Part shown: piece after piece, positions 29,494 through 40,038 of the stretch | Layout of the letters: each line of letters opens with the position of its first letter | Position numbering within the stretch: the stretch's first letter is position 1 | Assembly (NCBI RefSeq): GCF_004405125.1 | Contig: NZ_SORX01000005.1 | Span: 234,795-298,794, forward strand | Direction: 5' to 3' | Source of the DNA: Jeotgalibacillus salarius | GTDB taxonomy: Bacteria; Bacillota; Bacilli; Bacillales; Jeotgalibacillaceae | Length of the DNA stretch: 64,000 nucleotides | Notes under the pieces: generated by a model | The model's input: the letters and a program-made list of their open reading frames with translations, nothing else | Told to the model about the DNA's origin: nothing | The model's database searches: none | Translations under genes and position numbers: made by a program

Positions 29494-29966
29494 CAACACT
29501 ACTCATTGATTATATTGACGAAACATCACTGCTGTCAGAGGAAGATACAAAATTAATTAGCGACCTTCTTTCATTTGCGGCAAAAGAAGAAGGCGTTGTT
29601 GATGCTGAATGTTCAATATCATTTGTGACAAACGAGCACATTCAGGAAATCAACCATGAATACAGAGGAAAAAATAAGCCGACAGATGTCATTTCATTTG
29701 CGCTTGAAGAAATGACTGATGAAGAAGTACACATTACAAATGACTTAGACATGCCCAGAATGCTTGGTGATATTATTATTTCAGTTGAAAAAGCAAAAGA
29801 ACAGGCTGATGAGTATGGCCATTCCTTCACAAGAGAACTTGGTTTTCTGGCGCTGCACGGCTTTCTTCATCTGTTAGGGTATGACCATATGACTGAGAGT
29901 GATGAGACAGTGATGTTTGGAAGACAGAATGAATTATTGAAGGAATTTGGTCTGACGAGGTCCTGA
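29490..29966 (+). CDS. ybeY: Endoribonuclease YbeY
   Basis: The 158-residue protein has the zinc motif H-x3-H-x5-H in [11 protein letters not shown] and the upstream [16 protein letters not shown] block. YbeY matures the 3' end of 16S rRNA and takes part in late 30S quality control. It is translationally coupled to pgpH (ATGA) and overlaps dgkA by one base. Confidence 0.96.
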   Translation: MTTLLIDYIDETSLLSEEDTKLISDLLSFAAKEEGVVDAECSISFVTNEHIQEINHEYRGKNKPTDVISFALEEMTDEEVHITNDLDMPRMLGDIIISVEKAKEQADEYGHSFTRELGFLALHGFLHLLGYDHMTESDETVMFGRQNELLKEFGLTRS

Positions 29967-30331
29967 TGATGAAACCGAAGAAATTCTTGCTTTCTTTTAA
30001 ATATGCCGGTCATGGTTTAAAGGATGTTTTCAATCAGGAACAGAACTTTAGAATTCATTCAGTGGCTGCTCTTTTAACAATCTCAGCAGGTTTCATTTTT
30101 CGTATAACACTGATTGAGTGGCTGGTTATTATCATTGCCATCGGAAATGTATTGGCACTCGAATTGATTAATACAGCGGTGGAAAGAACTGTTGATCTGA
30201 TCTCACCTGAGGATCATCCGCTTGCGAAAAAGGCAAAAGATGCAGGGGCAGCTTCAGTTTTAATATTTTCCTGTGCTGCTGCGATTGCAGGGGCAGTCAT
30301 TTTTATACCAAAGGTGCTCTCATTATTATAA
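29966..30331 (+). CDS. dgkA: Undecaprenol/diacylglycerol kinase DgkA
   Basis: The 121-residue integral membrane kinase has about three helices and the catalytic block ELINTAVERTVDL with downstream DHPLAKKAKDAGAASV. In Gram-positive bacteria this family phosphorylates mainly undecaprenol, recycling the lipid carrier for cell-wall synthesis. Two adjacent ATGs (29966 and 29969) are possible starts. It ends the pgpH-ybeY-dgkA unit; the next gene is 400 bases away. Confidence 0.93.
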   Translation: MMKPKKFLLSFKYAGHGLKDVFNQEQNFRIHSVAALLTISAGFIFRITLIEWLVIIIAIGNVLALELINTAVERTVDLISPEDHPLAKKAKDAGAASVLIFSCAAAIAGAVIFIPKVLSLL

Positions 30332-30371
30332 TAAGCCGCAGAAAAATATAGAGTTTTTGATTATAAGCAAA

Positions 30372-30410
30372 AGAAAGATGATGTTCTCTGTTTCCTGAAC
30401 ACCATTCTTC
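30372..30410 (+). terminator. Weak hairpin after dgkA
   Basis: AAGATGATGTTC and GAACACCATTCTT form an imperfect stem with T-rich sequence after it. It may give partial termination of the pgpH operon. Confidence 0.4.
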
Positions 30411-30440
30411 TTTACATTAAATTAACTTTATAGAAACTTA

Positions 30441-30565
30441 GGTTCATTGTAGCGGAAGGCGTGGACTCCGAGACGATTAGCCTGTCAGCAGAGACCCCGC
30501 AGTCGAAGACAAGGAGGCTCTGTGCAGGCCGTCCGGAAAGCCTAAGTCTGAAGCGTAAATGAACC
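30441..30565 (+). repeat. Structured interspersed repeat, copy A
   Basis: This GC-rich 125-base element lies in the dgkA-cdd gap. Its ends are perfect inverted arms (GGTTCATT and AATGAACC). Inside are a GCCTG..CAGAG/CTCTG..CAGGC helix, the core GAGACCCCGCAG, a small apical GTC/GAC hairpin, and AGGAGGCTC. The core is shared with copy B at 32889-33019, while the arms differ in sequence but still pair. It resembles, from memory, a repeat family common in Bacillaceae and Planococcaceae genomes. It has no plausible coding frame. Confidence 0.8.
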
Positions 30566-30619
30566 GGCCTCTTTTATAGACTTTTTCAGTGGCTTCTTTT
30601 TATAATACAGAGTTTTTTC

Positions 30620-30648
30620 ATTAACTTACTGATCATTTATAGTATAAT
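30620..30648 (+). promoter_or_regulatory. Candidate sigma-A promoter before cdd
   Basis: A perfect -10 TATAAT at 30643-30648 with a -35 of TTAACT at 30621-30626 (16-base spacer). Predicted transcription would begin at about 30655, exactly where a terminator hairpin starts. Confidence 0.6.
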
Positions 30649-30654
30649 GATGTA

Positions 30655-30699
30655 GAAGGAGAATTACTTAACCGTTTCGGTGAGTCTTCTCCTTTTTTT
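30655..30699 (+). terminator. Terminator/attenuator in the cdd leader
   Basis: Outer stem AAGGAGAA/TTCTCCTT, middle pairs ACT/AGT and upper stem ACCG/CGGT with loop TTT form one long hairpin followed by seven T. It stands between the promoter and cdd with no further promoter visible, so cdd-era-recO expression would need read-through. Confidence 0.75.
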
Positions 30700-30701
30700 A
30701 A

Positions 30702-32031
<1,330 letters not shown>

Positions 32032-32055
32032 GCCTGTCTAAAGGAGATCTGACGA

Positions 32056-32826
32056 ATGCTTCATAAATGTGAAGGAATTGTCATCCGGGCAAGAGATTAC
32101 GGTGAAACGAATAAAGTCGTGACACTCTATACAAGAGAACTGGGGAAGGTGGCACTGATGGCGCGAGGCGCTAAGAAAACAAACAGCCGCCTTTCTTCTG
32201 TTTCTCAAATGTTTACACATGGTATTTATCTTTATCATGGTGGAAGTGGAATGGGTTCACTGCAGCAGGGTGACATGATTAGTTCATCCAGGACAATGAA
32301 AGAGGATCTTTATAAAGCTGCCTATGCTTCATATATGGCTGAACTGCTCGATAAGGCTGTGGAAGACAAAAAACCGAATCCTTTTTTATTTGAGTTGATG
32401 CAGCAGTCATATGCGCTGATCAACGAAGGATACGATGAAGAAGTCATCTGCTATATTTTTGAGTTGAAGCTTTTACCGTTATTTGGTGTGCAGCCCGTTT
32501 TAAACCAGTGTGTTAATTGCGGATCAGGTGAAGGGGACTTCTCTTTTTCATTCAGAATGAATGGCTTTTTATGTCACCGCTGTTCACACCTTGACGATTA
32601 CCGGTTACCACTTAGCAGCAAGGCAGTAAGAATGATCAGGCTTTTTTACTTCATCGACCTTCAGCGCCTTGGTAAAGTTTCGCTTCAGGAAAGCACGAAG
32701 CAGGAACTTAAAAAGGTAATCAGAACGTATTATGATGAATATGTAGGCGTTTATGCAAAATCAAGATCATTTCTCGATCAAATGGAGCACATGAAGAAAA
32801 CGATGGAAGGTCCTGAAAACAAATAA
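32056..32826 (+). CDS. recO: DNA repair protein RecO
   Basis: The 256-residue protein has an N-terminal OB fold (KCEGIVIRARDYGETNKVV), a helical middle and a zinc-finger-like segment with cysteines at CVNCGSG and CHRC. RecO loads RecA on SSB-coated DNA with RecR. AAAGGAGA precedes the ATG. It is last in the cdd-era-recO group and is followed by a terminator. Confidence 0.95.
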   Translation: MLHKCEGIVIRARDYGETNKVVTLYTRELGKVALMARGAKKTNSRLSSVSQMFTHGIYLYHGGSGMGSLQQGDMISSSRTMKEDLYKAAYASYMAELLDKAVEDKKPNPFLFELMQQSYALINEGYDEEVICYIFELKLLPLFGVQPVLNQCVNCGSGEGDFSFSFRMNGFLCHRCSHLDDYRLPLSSKAVRMIRLFYFIDLQRLGKVSLQESTKQELKKVIRTYYDEYVGVYAKSRSFLDQMEHMKKTMEGPENK

Positions 32827-32860
32827 AAAGCGTGCGAATAAGTAATCGCACGCTTTTTTT
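32827..32860 (+). terminator. Intrinsic terminator after recO
   Basis: Perfect 11-bp stem AAAGCGTGCGA/TCGCACGCTTT with an eight-base loop and T tract, beginning at the recO stop. Confidence 0.92.
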
Positions 32861-32888
32861 ATATATAAAATTTGATGTAAGATCATTA

Positions 32889-33019
32889 GCGTTGATCGCA
32901 GTGGAAGGCGGTGTCTCCAGCGCGATAAGCGTGACAGCTGAGACCCCGCAGAGCTTTAGCTCGAGGAGGCTCAGCGCACCCCGCGTGGAAAGTGTCCGCC
33001 TGGAACGGAGATCAAACGC
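32889..33019 (+). repeat. Structured interspersed repeat, copy B
   Basis: This 131-base copy lies between convergent recO and glyQS. Terminal arms GCGTTGATC and GATCAAACGC pair with one bulge. Inside are AGGCGG/CCGCCT, GCTGAG/CTCAGC, the core GAGACCCCGCAG, an apical GAGC/GCTC hairpin and GAGGAGGCTC. Core and architecture match copy A. Open frames across it on both strands (VEGGVSSAISVTAE and the like) are artefacts of the repeat. Confidence 0.82.
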
Positions 33020-33045
33020 CAAGGTCTTAATTCAATCTTTGAGGA

Positions 33046-34425
33046 TTAAAATTTAATCTTATCTTCAATGAACGACTGAACTTCAGCAATCGGCATACGG
33101 ATCTGTTCCATCGTATCACGATTACGTACAGTCACCTGCTGGTCTTCAAGAGAATCGAAATCAAACGTAATGCAATAAGGCGTGCCGATTTCATCCTGTC
33201 TTCTATAGCGCTTACCAATTGACTGCGACTCGTCATAATCAACCATAAAGTGCTGTGACAGCTGTTCAAATACTTTGATGGCCTCTCCACCCAGCTTTTT
33301 AGAAAGAGGCAGTACGGCAGCTTTGTAAGGCGCTAGTGCAGGGTGGAACCTGAGGACAGTTCTGCTGTCATTTTCAAGTTCTTCCTGTTCATAAGCATCA
33401 CACAGAAAAGCAAGTGTTACGCGGTCAGCTCCAAGTGATGGCTCGATGCAGTAAGGAACGTACTTTTCATTTGTCTGCTGATCAAGATAAGTGAAGTCTT
33501 CATTTGAATGCTCCATATGCTGTTTCAGGTCAAAGTCTGTACGGTCAGCGATGCCCCAAAGTTCGCCCCAGCCAAATGGGAACTTGAACTCTATATCAGT
33601 CGTCGCGTTACTATAATGAGAAAGTTCATCTTCATCGTGGTCTCGCAGTCGCATACTGTCTTCTTTCATACCAAGATTGAGCAGCCAGTTTTTACAAAAT
33701 TCTCTCCAGTAGCCAAACCATTCGAGGTCTTCGCCCGGCTTACAGAAAAACTCAAGCTCCATCTGTTCAAATTCCCGTGTACGGAATGTGAAGTTACCAG
33801 GTGTGATTTCATTTCTGAAACTTTTACCAATTTGACCAATTCCAAAAGGAACCCGCTTTCTCATTGTACGCTGAACATTTTTAAAGTTAACGAAAATTCC
33901 CTGTGCAGTTTCAGGGCGGAGGAAGATCTCATTCGTTGATCCTTCAGTAACACCCTGGTGCGTTTTGAACATTAAATTAAACTGTCTGATATCAGTGAAG
34001 TCTTTTGCACCACAAGTAGGACAGGCAACATCATATTCTTCAATCAGTTCTGACATTCTGCTGAAAGGAAGTCCATCAACAATAATTTCTTCACCTTTAG
34101 CCTCAATCGCCGCTTCAATCAGCTTATCGGCACGGTGTCTTGATTTACAGCTTTTACAATCGATCATCGGATCATTAAAGTTTCCAATATGTCCCGAAGC
34201 TTCCCACGTTTTAGGGTTCATCAGAATTGATGCATCAAGACCGACATTATGCGGAGATTCCTGAATGAATTTTTTCCACCAGGCTTTTTTGATGTTATTC
34301 TTCAATTCGATACCCAGAGGACCGTAATCCCAAGTGTTTGCAAGACCTCCATAGATTTCAGAACCTGGAAATACAAAACCTCTGTGTTTTGCTATGTGTA
34401 CGATATCATCCATATTTTTGCTCAT
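33046..34425 (-). CDS. glyQS: Glycyl-tRNA synthetase (dimeric type)
   Basis: The 459-residue class II synthetase has the bacterial/eukaryotic alpha2-type layout: [14 protein letters not shown] near the N-terminus, motif 2 around [19 protein letters not shown], motif 3 [15 protein letters not shown] region ([16 protein letters not shown]) and a C-terminal anticodon-binding domain. It charges tRNA-Gly. The gene runs against its neighbours, with AAGGAGTGG before the ATG and a T-box leader upstream. The alpha2 form replaces the separate glyQ and glyS of B. subtilis at this locus. Confidence 0.97.
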   Translation of the reverse strand: MSKNMDDIVHIAKHRGFVFPGSEIYGGLANTWDYGPLGIELKNNIKKAWWKKFIQESPHNVGLDASILMNPKTWEASGHIGNFNDPMIDCKSCKSRHRADKLIEAAIEAKGEEIIVDGLPFSRMSELIEEYDVACPTCGAKDFTDIRQFNLMFKTHQGVTEGSTNEIFLRPETAQGIFVNFKNVQRTMRKRVPFGIGQIGKSFRNEITPGNFTFRTREFEQMELEFFCKPGEDLEWFGYWREFCKNWLLNLGMKEDSMRLRDHDEDELSHYSNATTDIEFKFPFGWGELWGIADRTDFDLKQHMEHSNEDFTYLDQQTNEKYVPYCIEPSLGADRVTLAFLCDAYEQEELENDSRTVLRFHPALAPYKAAVLPLSKKLGGEAIKVFEQLSQHFMVDYDESQSIGKRYRRQDEIGTPYCITFDFDSLEDQQVTVRNRDTMEQIRMPIAEVQSFIEDKIKF

Positions 34426-34465
34426 ATAATCCCACTCCTTTTAAGTGAATCTTGCTGTGCAATAT

Positions 34466-34662
34466 AAAAAGCACCGTCCCTGGACTAGATTGATCTAGTC
34501 CAGGGACGGTGCTTTTTGACCGCGGTTCCACCCTGGTTGGTGCATGATAGCACCCGCCTTAATTCGCTGCATTGCTCCGGAGTGCCGTTTCCCTTTAACC
34601 CGGGCTTTCACCATTCCCGGTCGCTTTCAACAAGGTACTTATATCTCCTTCATAGCGCACAT
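34466..34662 (-). promoter_or_regulatory. Glycine T-box riboswitch of glyQS
   Basis: On the minus strand the leader has a short Stem I with AGTA at 34639-34636, a GGC specifier followed by A at 34586-34583, the T-box AGGGTGGAACCGCGG at 34534-34520 whose TGGA pairs with the tRNA UCCA end, and an antiterminator partner CGTCCCT. The terminator is a perfect 25-bp stem (34466-34490 with 34493-34517) ending in T. GGC codes for glycine, in agreement with glyQS. Uncharged tRNA-Gly would promote read-through. Confidence 0.95.
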
Positions 34663-34803
34663 CATTTATCTTTTAACAATCCTACCACTCTTTCTTTGAA
34701 TAAACAATAAAAACATGTTTCAGGTTTAAATCATTTACTATGATGATGCATTCATTTAGTATATAATATTGGGAAACAGTATAACACTATTGAGTTTTGG
34801 GTG

Positions 34804-35439
34804 GTGAATAACATCGAATTGAATAAAAGGCAAACCCAGATTCTGCAGATCGTAAAAGCAGATGGTCCAATTACAGGCGAACAGATTGCAGTCAGGCTTC
34901 ACTTGACACGAGCCACATTGCGACCGGATTTAGCAATTTTAACAATGGCCGGTTTTCTGGATGCAAGACCCAGAGTCGGGTATTTTTATTCGGGAAAATC
35001 AGGCACACAGCTATTGACTGAAAACCTGAAAAAGCTGCATGTAAAGGATTATCAGTCCATGCCGGTGGCAGTTCAGGACAATGTATCAGTTTATGATGCG
35101 ATCTGCCATATGTTTTTAGAAGATGTTGGTACATTATTCGTGCTTGACCAGCAGGGTCACTTAGCAGGAGTTGTATCACGTAAAGATCTTCTCAGAGCAA
35201 GCATTGGGCAACAGGATTTAACGAGCCTCCCTGTCAATGTTATTATGACGAGGATGCCGAACGTTACTTATTGCAAGCCGGATGACCTTTTAGTTTCTGT
35301 CGCTTCAAAATTAATCAGTAAACAAATTGATTCTCTGCCCGTCGTAAAAAAAACAGATACAGGATTCGAAGTTTCAGGCAGAATAACAAAAACAAATATT
35401 ACTAAAGCATTTGTCAGCTTGTCAAAGGATGAAGGATAG
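34804..35439 (+). CDS. ccpN: Transcriptional repressor CcpN
   Basis: The protein (about 211 residues) has an N-terminal helix-turn-helix (LNKRQTQILQIVK, LTRATLRPDLAILTMAGFL) and two CBS domains with MFLEDVGTLFVLD and SRKDLLRASIGQQDLTSLP. CcpN represses gluconeogenic genes (gapB, pckA) on glycolytic carbon in B. subtilis and responds to nucleotides. GTG at 34801 or 34804 could start it; the latter fits the family N-terminus. It forms a unit with ppsR 12 bases downstream. TATAAT at 34762-34767 may be its -10 box. Confidence 0.93.
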   Translation: MNNIELNKRQTQILQIVKADGPITGEQIAVRLHLTRATLRPDLAILTMAGFLDARPRVGYFYSGKSGTQLLTENLKKLHVKDYQSMPVAVQDNVSVYDAICHMFLEDVGTLFVLDQQGHLAGVVSRKDLLRASIGQQDLTSLPVNVIMTRMPNVTYCKPDDLLVSVASKLISKQIDSLPVVKKTDTGFEVSGRITKTNITKAFVSLSKDEG

Positions 35440-35451
35440 GATGGTGGAGTC

Positions 35452-36261
35452 ATGAACGAAGTCAATGTTTATGTCGTATCGGACTCGGTCGGTGAAACTG
35501 CTGAACTTGTTGCTAAAGCAAGTGTCAGTCAGTTCCGTCAGTCAAGAAAGGCAATTACAATTAAACGGTTTCCTTATATAGAAGACAAAGGACATGTTGA
35601 TGAAGTCGTGTTGCTCGCCAAAGAAAATCAGGCGATTATTGTCTACACGCTTGTAAAACCACACATACGATCTTACATAGAGGAGCAAGTCAAAAAACAT
35701 AAACTGACTGCTCACGATGTAATGGGGCCGATTGTTTCTTCATTGCAGGAAGTGTGTGAAGAGTCCCCGATTAATGAACCGGGAATGGTCCATGACCTTG
35801 ATGAAGATTATTTCAGAAAAATAGAAGCAATCGAATTTGCTGTAAAATACGATGATGGCAGGGATCCCAGAGGAATTTTAAAAGCGGATATTGTATTGGT
35901 TGGTGTTTCAAGGACTTCGAAAACCCCTCTGTCACAGTATCTTGCACACAAGAGGCTGAAAGTTGCAAACGTTCCTCTTGTTCCGGAAATAGATCCTCCG
36001 GAGGAATTGTTCATGGTCAGTCCTGACAAGTGTTACGGGCTGAAAATCAGTTCTGATAAATTAAATCATATTAGAAAAGAAAGATTAATTGCACTCGGAC
36101 TTAAAGACGATGCAACGTACGCGAAAATGGAAAGAATTAAAGAAGAATTGAAGCATTTTGACAATGTGATCAGCAGAATGAATTGCCCTGTAATTGATGT
36201 AACCAATAAAGCAGTTGAAGAAACTGCAAATGTGATCTTAAACGATTTAATGAATGTGTGA
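35452..36261 (+). CDS. ppsR: PPDK regulatory kinase/phosphorylase (YqfL)
   Basis: The 269-residue DUF299 protein has [15 protein letters not shown] at the N-terminus and the P-loop-like [15 protein letters not shown] with [14 protein letters not shown]. Members phosphorylate and dephosphorylate pyruvate,phosphate dikinase or PEP synthase; in B. subtilis YqfL modulates CcpN activity. The pair ccpN-yqfL is conserved and points to control of gluconeogenesis. RBS GGTGGAG, then ATG; followed by a terminator. Confidence 0.93.
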   Translation: MNEVNVYVVSDSVGETAELVAKASVSQFRQSRKAITIKRFPYIEDKGHVDEVVLLAKENQAIIVYTLVKPHIRSYIEEQVKKHKLTAHDVMGPIVSSLQEVCEESPINEPGMVHDLDEDYFRKIEAIEFAVKYDDGRDPRGILKADIVLVGVSRTSKTPLSQYLAHKRLKVANVPLVPEIDPPEELFMVSPDKCYGLKISSDKLNHIRKERLIALGLKDDATYAKMERIKEELKHFDNVISRMNCPVIDVTNKAVEETANVILNDLMNV

Positions 36262-36266
36262 GGCTG

Positions 36267-36295
36267 AAACAGATGTCTAAAAGGCATCTGTTTTT
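36267..36295 (+). terminator. Terminator after ppsR
   Basis: Perfect 9-bp stem AAACAGATG/CATCTGTTT with a nine-base loop and five T. Confidence 0.88.
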
Positions 36296-36459
36296 GAGTG
36301 TCTCTCCAATTACTCCAGCGTTTCTCAGGTAACTAGTTTATACAAAGGAAAAATATTCAACCGTATAAATGATAAAAAATAATGGCGGCAATCTCACAAA
36401 TGTACTATAATAAAAAATTGTGATAAAAAGATACGCTAAAAAAGGATTTTTGCGTAAAA

Positions 36460-36945
36460 ATGCAGAATGGTACCTTTATGAATAACATGAAAAAAATTAA
36501 TATTTTTGTAGATGCCGATGCTTGTCCTGGAGCAATAAAAGATTTAATCCTCGAATATGCATCACACGTTAACATCAGATTTATTGCAACTTATAACCAT
36601 TACAGTGCGGATGCCGACCAGTCGTTGTGGACTTTTATTGATGAAGGAAGCGAGGCTGCTGACCTTTATATTATGAACAGGGTCTATCCTGGTGATTTAG
36701 TCATCACACAGGATATCGGTCTGGCATCTCTCGTTCTGGCAAAAGGGGTTTATGCAATTTCACCCCGGGGAAAAGAGTACAATCAAGATACGATTGAAAC
36801 CAGCCTGTCATTCAGATATTTGTATCAGGAAGAAAGAAAAAAAGGAAGGTTTCATTCGGGTCCAAAGAAAGCTTCTTCACATGACCTGGACGCTTTTTCA
36901 AAACTGCTCACAAAGTTTTTGACTAAAAATGCAGGAAAAAATTGA
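36460..36945 (+). CDS. yqxD: YqxD/YaiI family protein (UPF0178)
   Basis: The product (up to 161 residues) has INIFVDADACPGAIKD, YIMNRVYPGDLVITQDIGLA and SPRGKEY, the signature of the UPF0178 family, which has a PIN-like fold. The biochemical role is unknown. The start is uncertain: ATGs at 36460, 36478 and 36487 are in frame and none has an ideal ribosome site; the first has AAGGA about 13 bases upstream inside a small hairpin. It precedes dnaG-sigA, the conserved macromolecular synthesis operon order in Bacillus. Confidence 0.88.
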   Translation: MQNGTFMNNMKKINIFVDADACPGAIKDLILEYASHVNIRFIATYNHYSADADQSLWTFIDEGSEAADLYIMNRVYPGDLVITQDIGLASLVLAKGVYAISPRGKEYNQDTIETSLSFRYLYQEERKKGRFHSGPKKASSHDLDAFSKLLTKFLTKNAGKN

Positions 36946-36993
36946 TTTTTGACGAATCATTACAGTATCACAGGTTAAGTTGGTGGTGAATAA

Positions 36994-38796
36994 GTGTCAG
37001 AAAGAATACCGGAAGAAGTTGTAGACCAAATAAGGTTAAACACGGATATCGTCGATGTGATCAGTGAATATGTACAGTTAAAAAAGCAGGGACGTAATTA
37101 CTTTGGTCTTTGTCCTTTTCATGGAGAAAACTCGCCCTCTTTTTCAGTGTCACCGGAAAAACAGATTTTTCACTGTTTTGGCTGCGGTGCCGGAGGGAAT
37201 GTCTTTACTTTTTTAATGGATCACAACGGGATGTCTTTTCAGGAGGCAGTAGCATCGCTTGGTGAAAAATCAGATGTGCCATTTCAATTCACCTCTGAAG
37301 AGATTGAACCAAGTCATGCAAATCTTAATGAAAGATCGCAATTGGAAGGCATCAGTCTTCTTGAAAAACTGTTCCATCATTTGCTTATGAATACAGAAGA
37401 GGGTCATGATGCGCTGGAATATCTTTTGAATCGCGGGTTTAACGAATCTCAACTTAACCAATATAAGGTTGGATGGGCGCTGCCCGGTTGGGAGACTGCT
37501 GCGAAACTGCTCGAAAAAAAAGGTTTTGATCTTTCGTTAATGGAAGACGCGGGACTTTTAATTAAAAGAGATGATGGATCATATTTTGACCGTTTCAAAA
37601 ATCGCGTTATGTTCCCGATTGAAGATTCGAAAGGCAGGACAGTTGGCTTTTCAGGACGGATTATTTCACCTGAGAAAAATGAACCAAAATATCTTAACAG
37701 CCCTGAAACACCTTTATTTCAAAAAAACAGTTTACTATTTAATTTTCATAGAGCCAGAGGCGCGATCAGAAAAGAAAAATTTGCTGTCTTATTTGAAGGT
37801 TTTGCAGATGTGATTGCTGCATCAGAAACAGTATCGAATGCTGTTGCAACTATGGGTACATCTCTGACAAAGCAACACATCCAGCAGATCAAGAGGCTGA
37901 CTGATACTGTTGTAATCTGCTACGATGGAGATCATGCAGGTACTGAAGCTGCTTATAAGTCTTCCAGGGAATTGGCTTCAAACGGTATGACTGTAAAAGT
38001 TGCCAAACTTCCTTCTGGAGAAGATCCTGATGACTACATTCAAAAATTTGGAGCTGAGAAGTTCAGAACGGACATTATTCAGCAGCCATTGTCACTTATG
38101 GCATTCAAGATGTGGTATTTACGTTCCGGGAAAAGTCTTCAGTCGGAAGATGGAAGATTATCTTATATTAATGCTGTATTGCCGGAAATTTCCGAATTAA
38201 GCAGTGCGGTTGAGAAAGAACTTTATTTAAAACAGCTGTCAGATGATACGGGTGTTTCTTTTTCATCTCTTGAAGAACAAATGAAAAGTTACTCACCCGT
38301 GCAAAAACAGATTCAGGTAATTCCGGAATCTGTTCAGCCTCAAAAGAAGTCATCTATATTAAAGGCTTATCAGAGAGCGGAGAGATATCTGCTTGCCTAT
38401 ATGATGACCGGAAATGAAACAGCTTATTCAGTCCGGGATCTAATGGCGGACATGTCTTTTCATTCAGATGATTATCAGGCAATTTATACGTATCTTCTTG
38501 CATATGTGGAAGAAGGCGGATCACTGGAGCCCGGTGCTTTTATTGAATATTTACCGGATCGGCATTTGCGTTCAGCTGCATCAGAATTAACAATGCTGGA
38601 ATTAAATGCCGAAGTAACAAAAGCAGAATTAGCAGATTATATTAATGAATTGAATAAGCATAAACAATTGATTTTGATCAAACAAAAAGAAGCCGAGCTA
38701 AAGCAGGCCGAACAAATGAATGATATAAAAACAGCCACAGCACTTGGAATGGAAATTTTCCAATTGTGGAAAGCTCTAAAAGGGCAACATCGTTAG
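36994..38796 (+). CDS. dnaG: DNA primase
   Basis: The 600-residue primase has an N-terminal CHC2 zinc finger (CPFHGE and CFGCG), a catalytic TOPRIM core with [10 protein letters not shown] and [11 protein letters not shown], and a C-terminal helicase-interacting domain. It makes RNA primers at the replication fork with DnaC helicase. The GTG start has a GGTGGTG site upstream. sigA begins 22 bases later, so both are co-expressed. Confidence 0.97.
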   Translation: MSERIPEEVVDQIRLNTDIVDVISEYVQLKKQGRNYFGLCPFHGENSPSFSVSPEKQIFHCFGCGAGGNVFTFLMDHNGMSFQEAVASLGEKSDVPFQFTSEEIEPSHANLNERSQLEGISLLEKLFHHLLMNTEEGHDALEYLLNRGFNESQLNQYKVGWALPGWETAAKLLEKKGFDLSLMEDAGLLIKRDDGSYFDRFKNRVMFPIEDSKGRTVGFSGRIISPEKNEPKYLNSPETPLFQKNSLLFNFHRARGAIRKEKFAVLFEGFADVIAASETVSNAVATMGTSLTKQHIQQIKRLTDTVVICYDGDHAGTEAAYKSSRELASNGMTVKVAKLPSGEDPDDYIQKFGAEKFRTDIIQQPLSLMAFKMWYLRSGKSLQSEDGRLSYINAVLPEISELSSAVEKELYLKQLSDDTGVSFSSLEEQMKSYSPVQKQIQVIPESVQPQKKSSILKAYQRAERYLLAYMMTGNETAYSVRDLMADMSFHSDDYQAIYTYLLAYVEEGGSLEPGAFIEYLPDRHLRSAASELTMLELNAEVTKAELADYINELNKHKQLILIKQKEAELKQAEQMNDIKTATALGMEIFQLWKALKGQHR

Positions 38797-38818
38797 GAAG
38801 TTGGAAGGAGGGGGACCA

Positions 38819-39949
38819 ATGGCTGAGAAGTCAACACGTTCCAAGCAGACAGAACCTGAAACAGCAACACTGGAATCAGTAAAAGCACAATTATTAGAAG
38901 CAGCGAAAAAAAATGGTGAAATTACCTATGAAGATATTGCTGAAAAACTGGCAGGGTTTGAATTAGATACAGAACAAATAGAAGAATTTTACGAGCAAAT
39001 CGGTGAGCAGGGCGTAGAAGTATTGAAAGAAAATGCTGAAGCGGATCCTTCTGTGACAGAATTAGGTAAAGAAGCTGAAGAAGAATTCGACTTGAACGAT
39101 TTAAGCGTTCCTCCAGGTGTTAAAATTAATGACCCGGTGAGAATGTATCTGAAAGAAATTGGCCGGGTGGATCTTCTATCTGCGCAGGAAGAAATTAATC
39201 TTGCAACAAGAATTGAAGAAGGCGATGAAGAAGCGAAAAGACGTCTTGCAGAAGCAAACCTTCGACTGGTAGTCAGTATCGCTAAGCGTTACGTCGGAAG
39301 AGGGATGCTGTTTCTGGATTTAATTCAGGAAGGTAATATGGGTCTGATTAAGGCTGTTGAAAAGTTTGACCACAGTAAAGGGTTTAAATTCAGTACTTAC
39401 GCCACTTGGTGGATCAGACAGGCAATTACGCGTGCGATTGCTGACCAGGCGCGAACGATTCGAATCCCGGTTCATATGGTGGAAACGATAAACAAACTGA
39501 TTCGTGTGCAGCGCCAGCTCCTTCAGGATTTAGGAAGAGAGCCTTCCCCTGAAGAAATTTCAGAAGAAATGGATCTGACTCCTGAAAAAGTAAGAGAAAT
39601 TCTTAAAATAGCACAGGAACCGGTTTCCCTTGAAACACCAATCGGAGAGGAAGACGATTCTCATCTCGGAGATTTCATTGAAGATTCCGAGGCACAGTCT
39701 CCATCTGATCATGCTGCTTATGAGTTATTAAAAGAACAGTTAGAAGATGTACTGGATACACTGACTGACCGTGAAGAAAATGTATTGCGTCTGCGATTTG
39801 GTCTTGATGACGGACGTACCCGCACGCTCGAGGAAGTCGGTAAAGTGTTCGGTGTAACGAGAGAACGTATCAGGCAAATTGAGGCTAAGGCTTTAAGAAA
39901 ACTGCGTCATCCGAGCAGAAGTAAACGTCTGAAAGATTTTCTTGAATAA
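38819..39949 (+). CDS. sigA: Housekeeping sigma factor SigA (RpoD)
   Basis: The 376-residue protein has region 1.1 at the N-terminus, region 1.2/2 with [17 protein letters not shown], region 2.3-2.4 with [17 protein letters not shown], region 3, and region 4.2 with [19 protein letters not shown]. It directs RNA polymerase to the TTGACA/TATAAT promoters seen across this window. The ATG at 38819 is chosen because GGAAGGAGGGGG lies just upstream; the frame is open 18 bases further 5'. A strong terminator follows. Confidence 0.98.
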   Translation: MAEKSTRSKQTEPETATLESVKAQLLEAAKKNGEITYEDIAEKLAGFELDTEQIEEFYEQIGEQGVEVLKENAEADPSVTELGKEAEEEFDLNDLSVPPGVKINDPVRMYLKEIGRVDLLSAQEEINLATRIEEGDEEAKRRLAEANLRLVVSIAKRYVGRGMLFLDLIQEGNMGLIKAVEKFDHSKGFKFSTYATWWIRQAITRAIADQARTIRIPVHMVETINKLIRVQRQLLQDLGREPSPEEISEEMDLTPEKVREILKIAQEPVSLETPIGEEDDSHLGDFIEDSEAQSPSDHAAYELLKEQLEDVLDTLTDREENVLRLRFGLDDGRTRTLEEVGKVFGVTRERIRQIEAKALRKLRHPSRSKRLKDFLE

Positions 39950-39977
39950 AAAGCTGGCATCTGCCAGCTTTTTTTTT
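39950..39977 (+). terminator. Terminator after sigA
   Basis: Perfect 10-bp stem AAAGCTGGCA/TGCCAGCTTT with a minimal loop and nine T. Confidence 0.93.
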
Positions 39978-40038
39978 ACCTTTTTTTTCTTTCTCTAATC
40001 CAGTATAGTCAATTACATAAGGCCATGGAGGTTGGGAA

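Noticed and set aside
32832..33056. Open frame across the recO-glyQS gap (MRISNRTLFLYIKFD...)
   Set aside because: It runs through the recO terminator and repeat B, has no ribosome site, and an equally long frame exists on the other strand; it is a product of the repeat.
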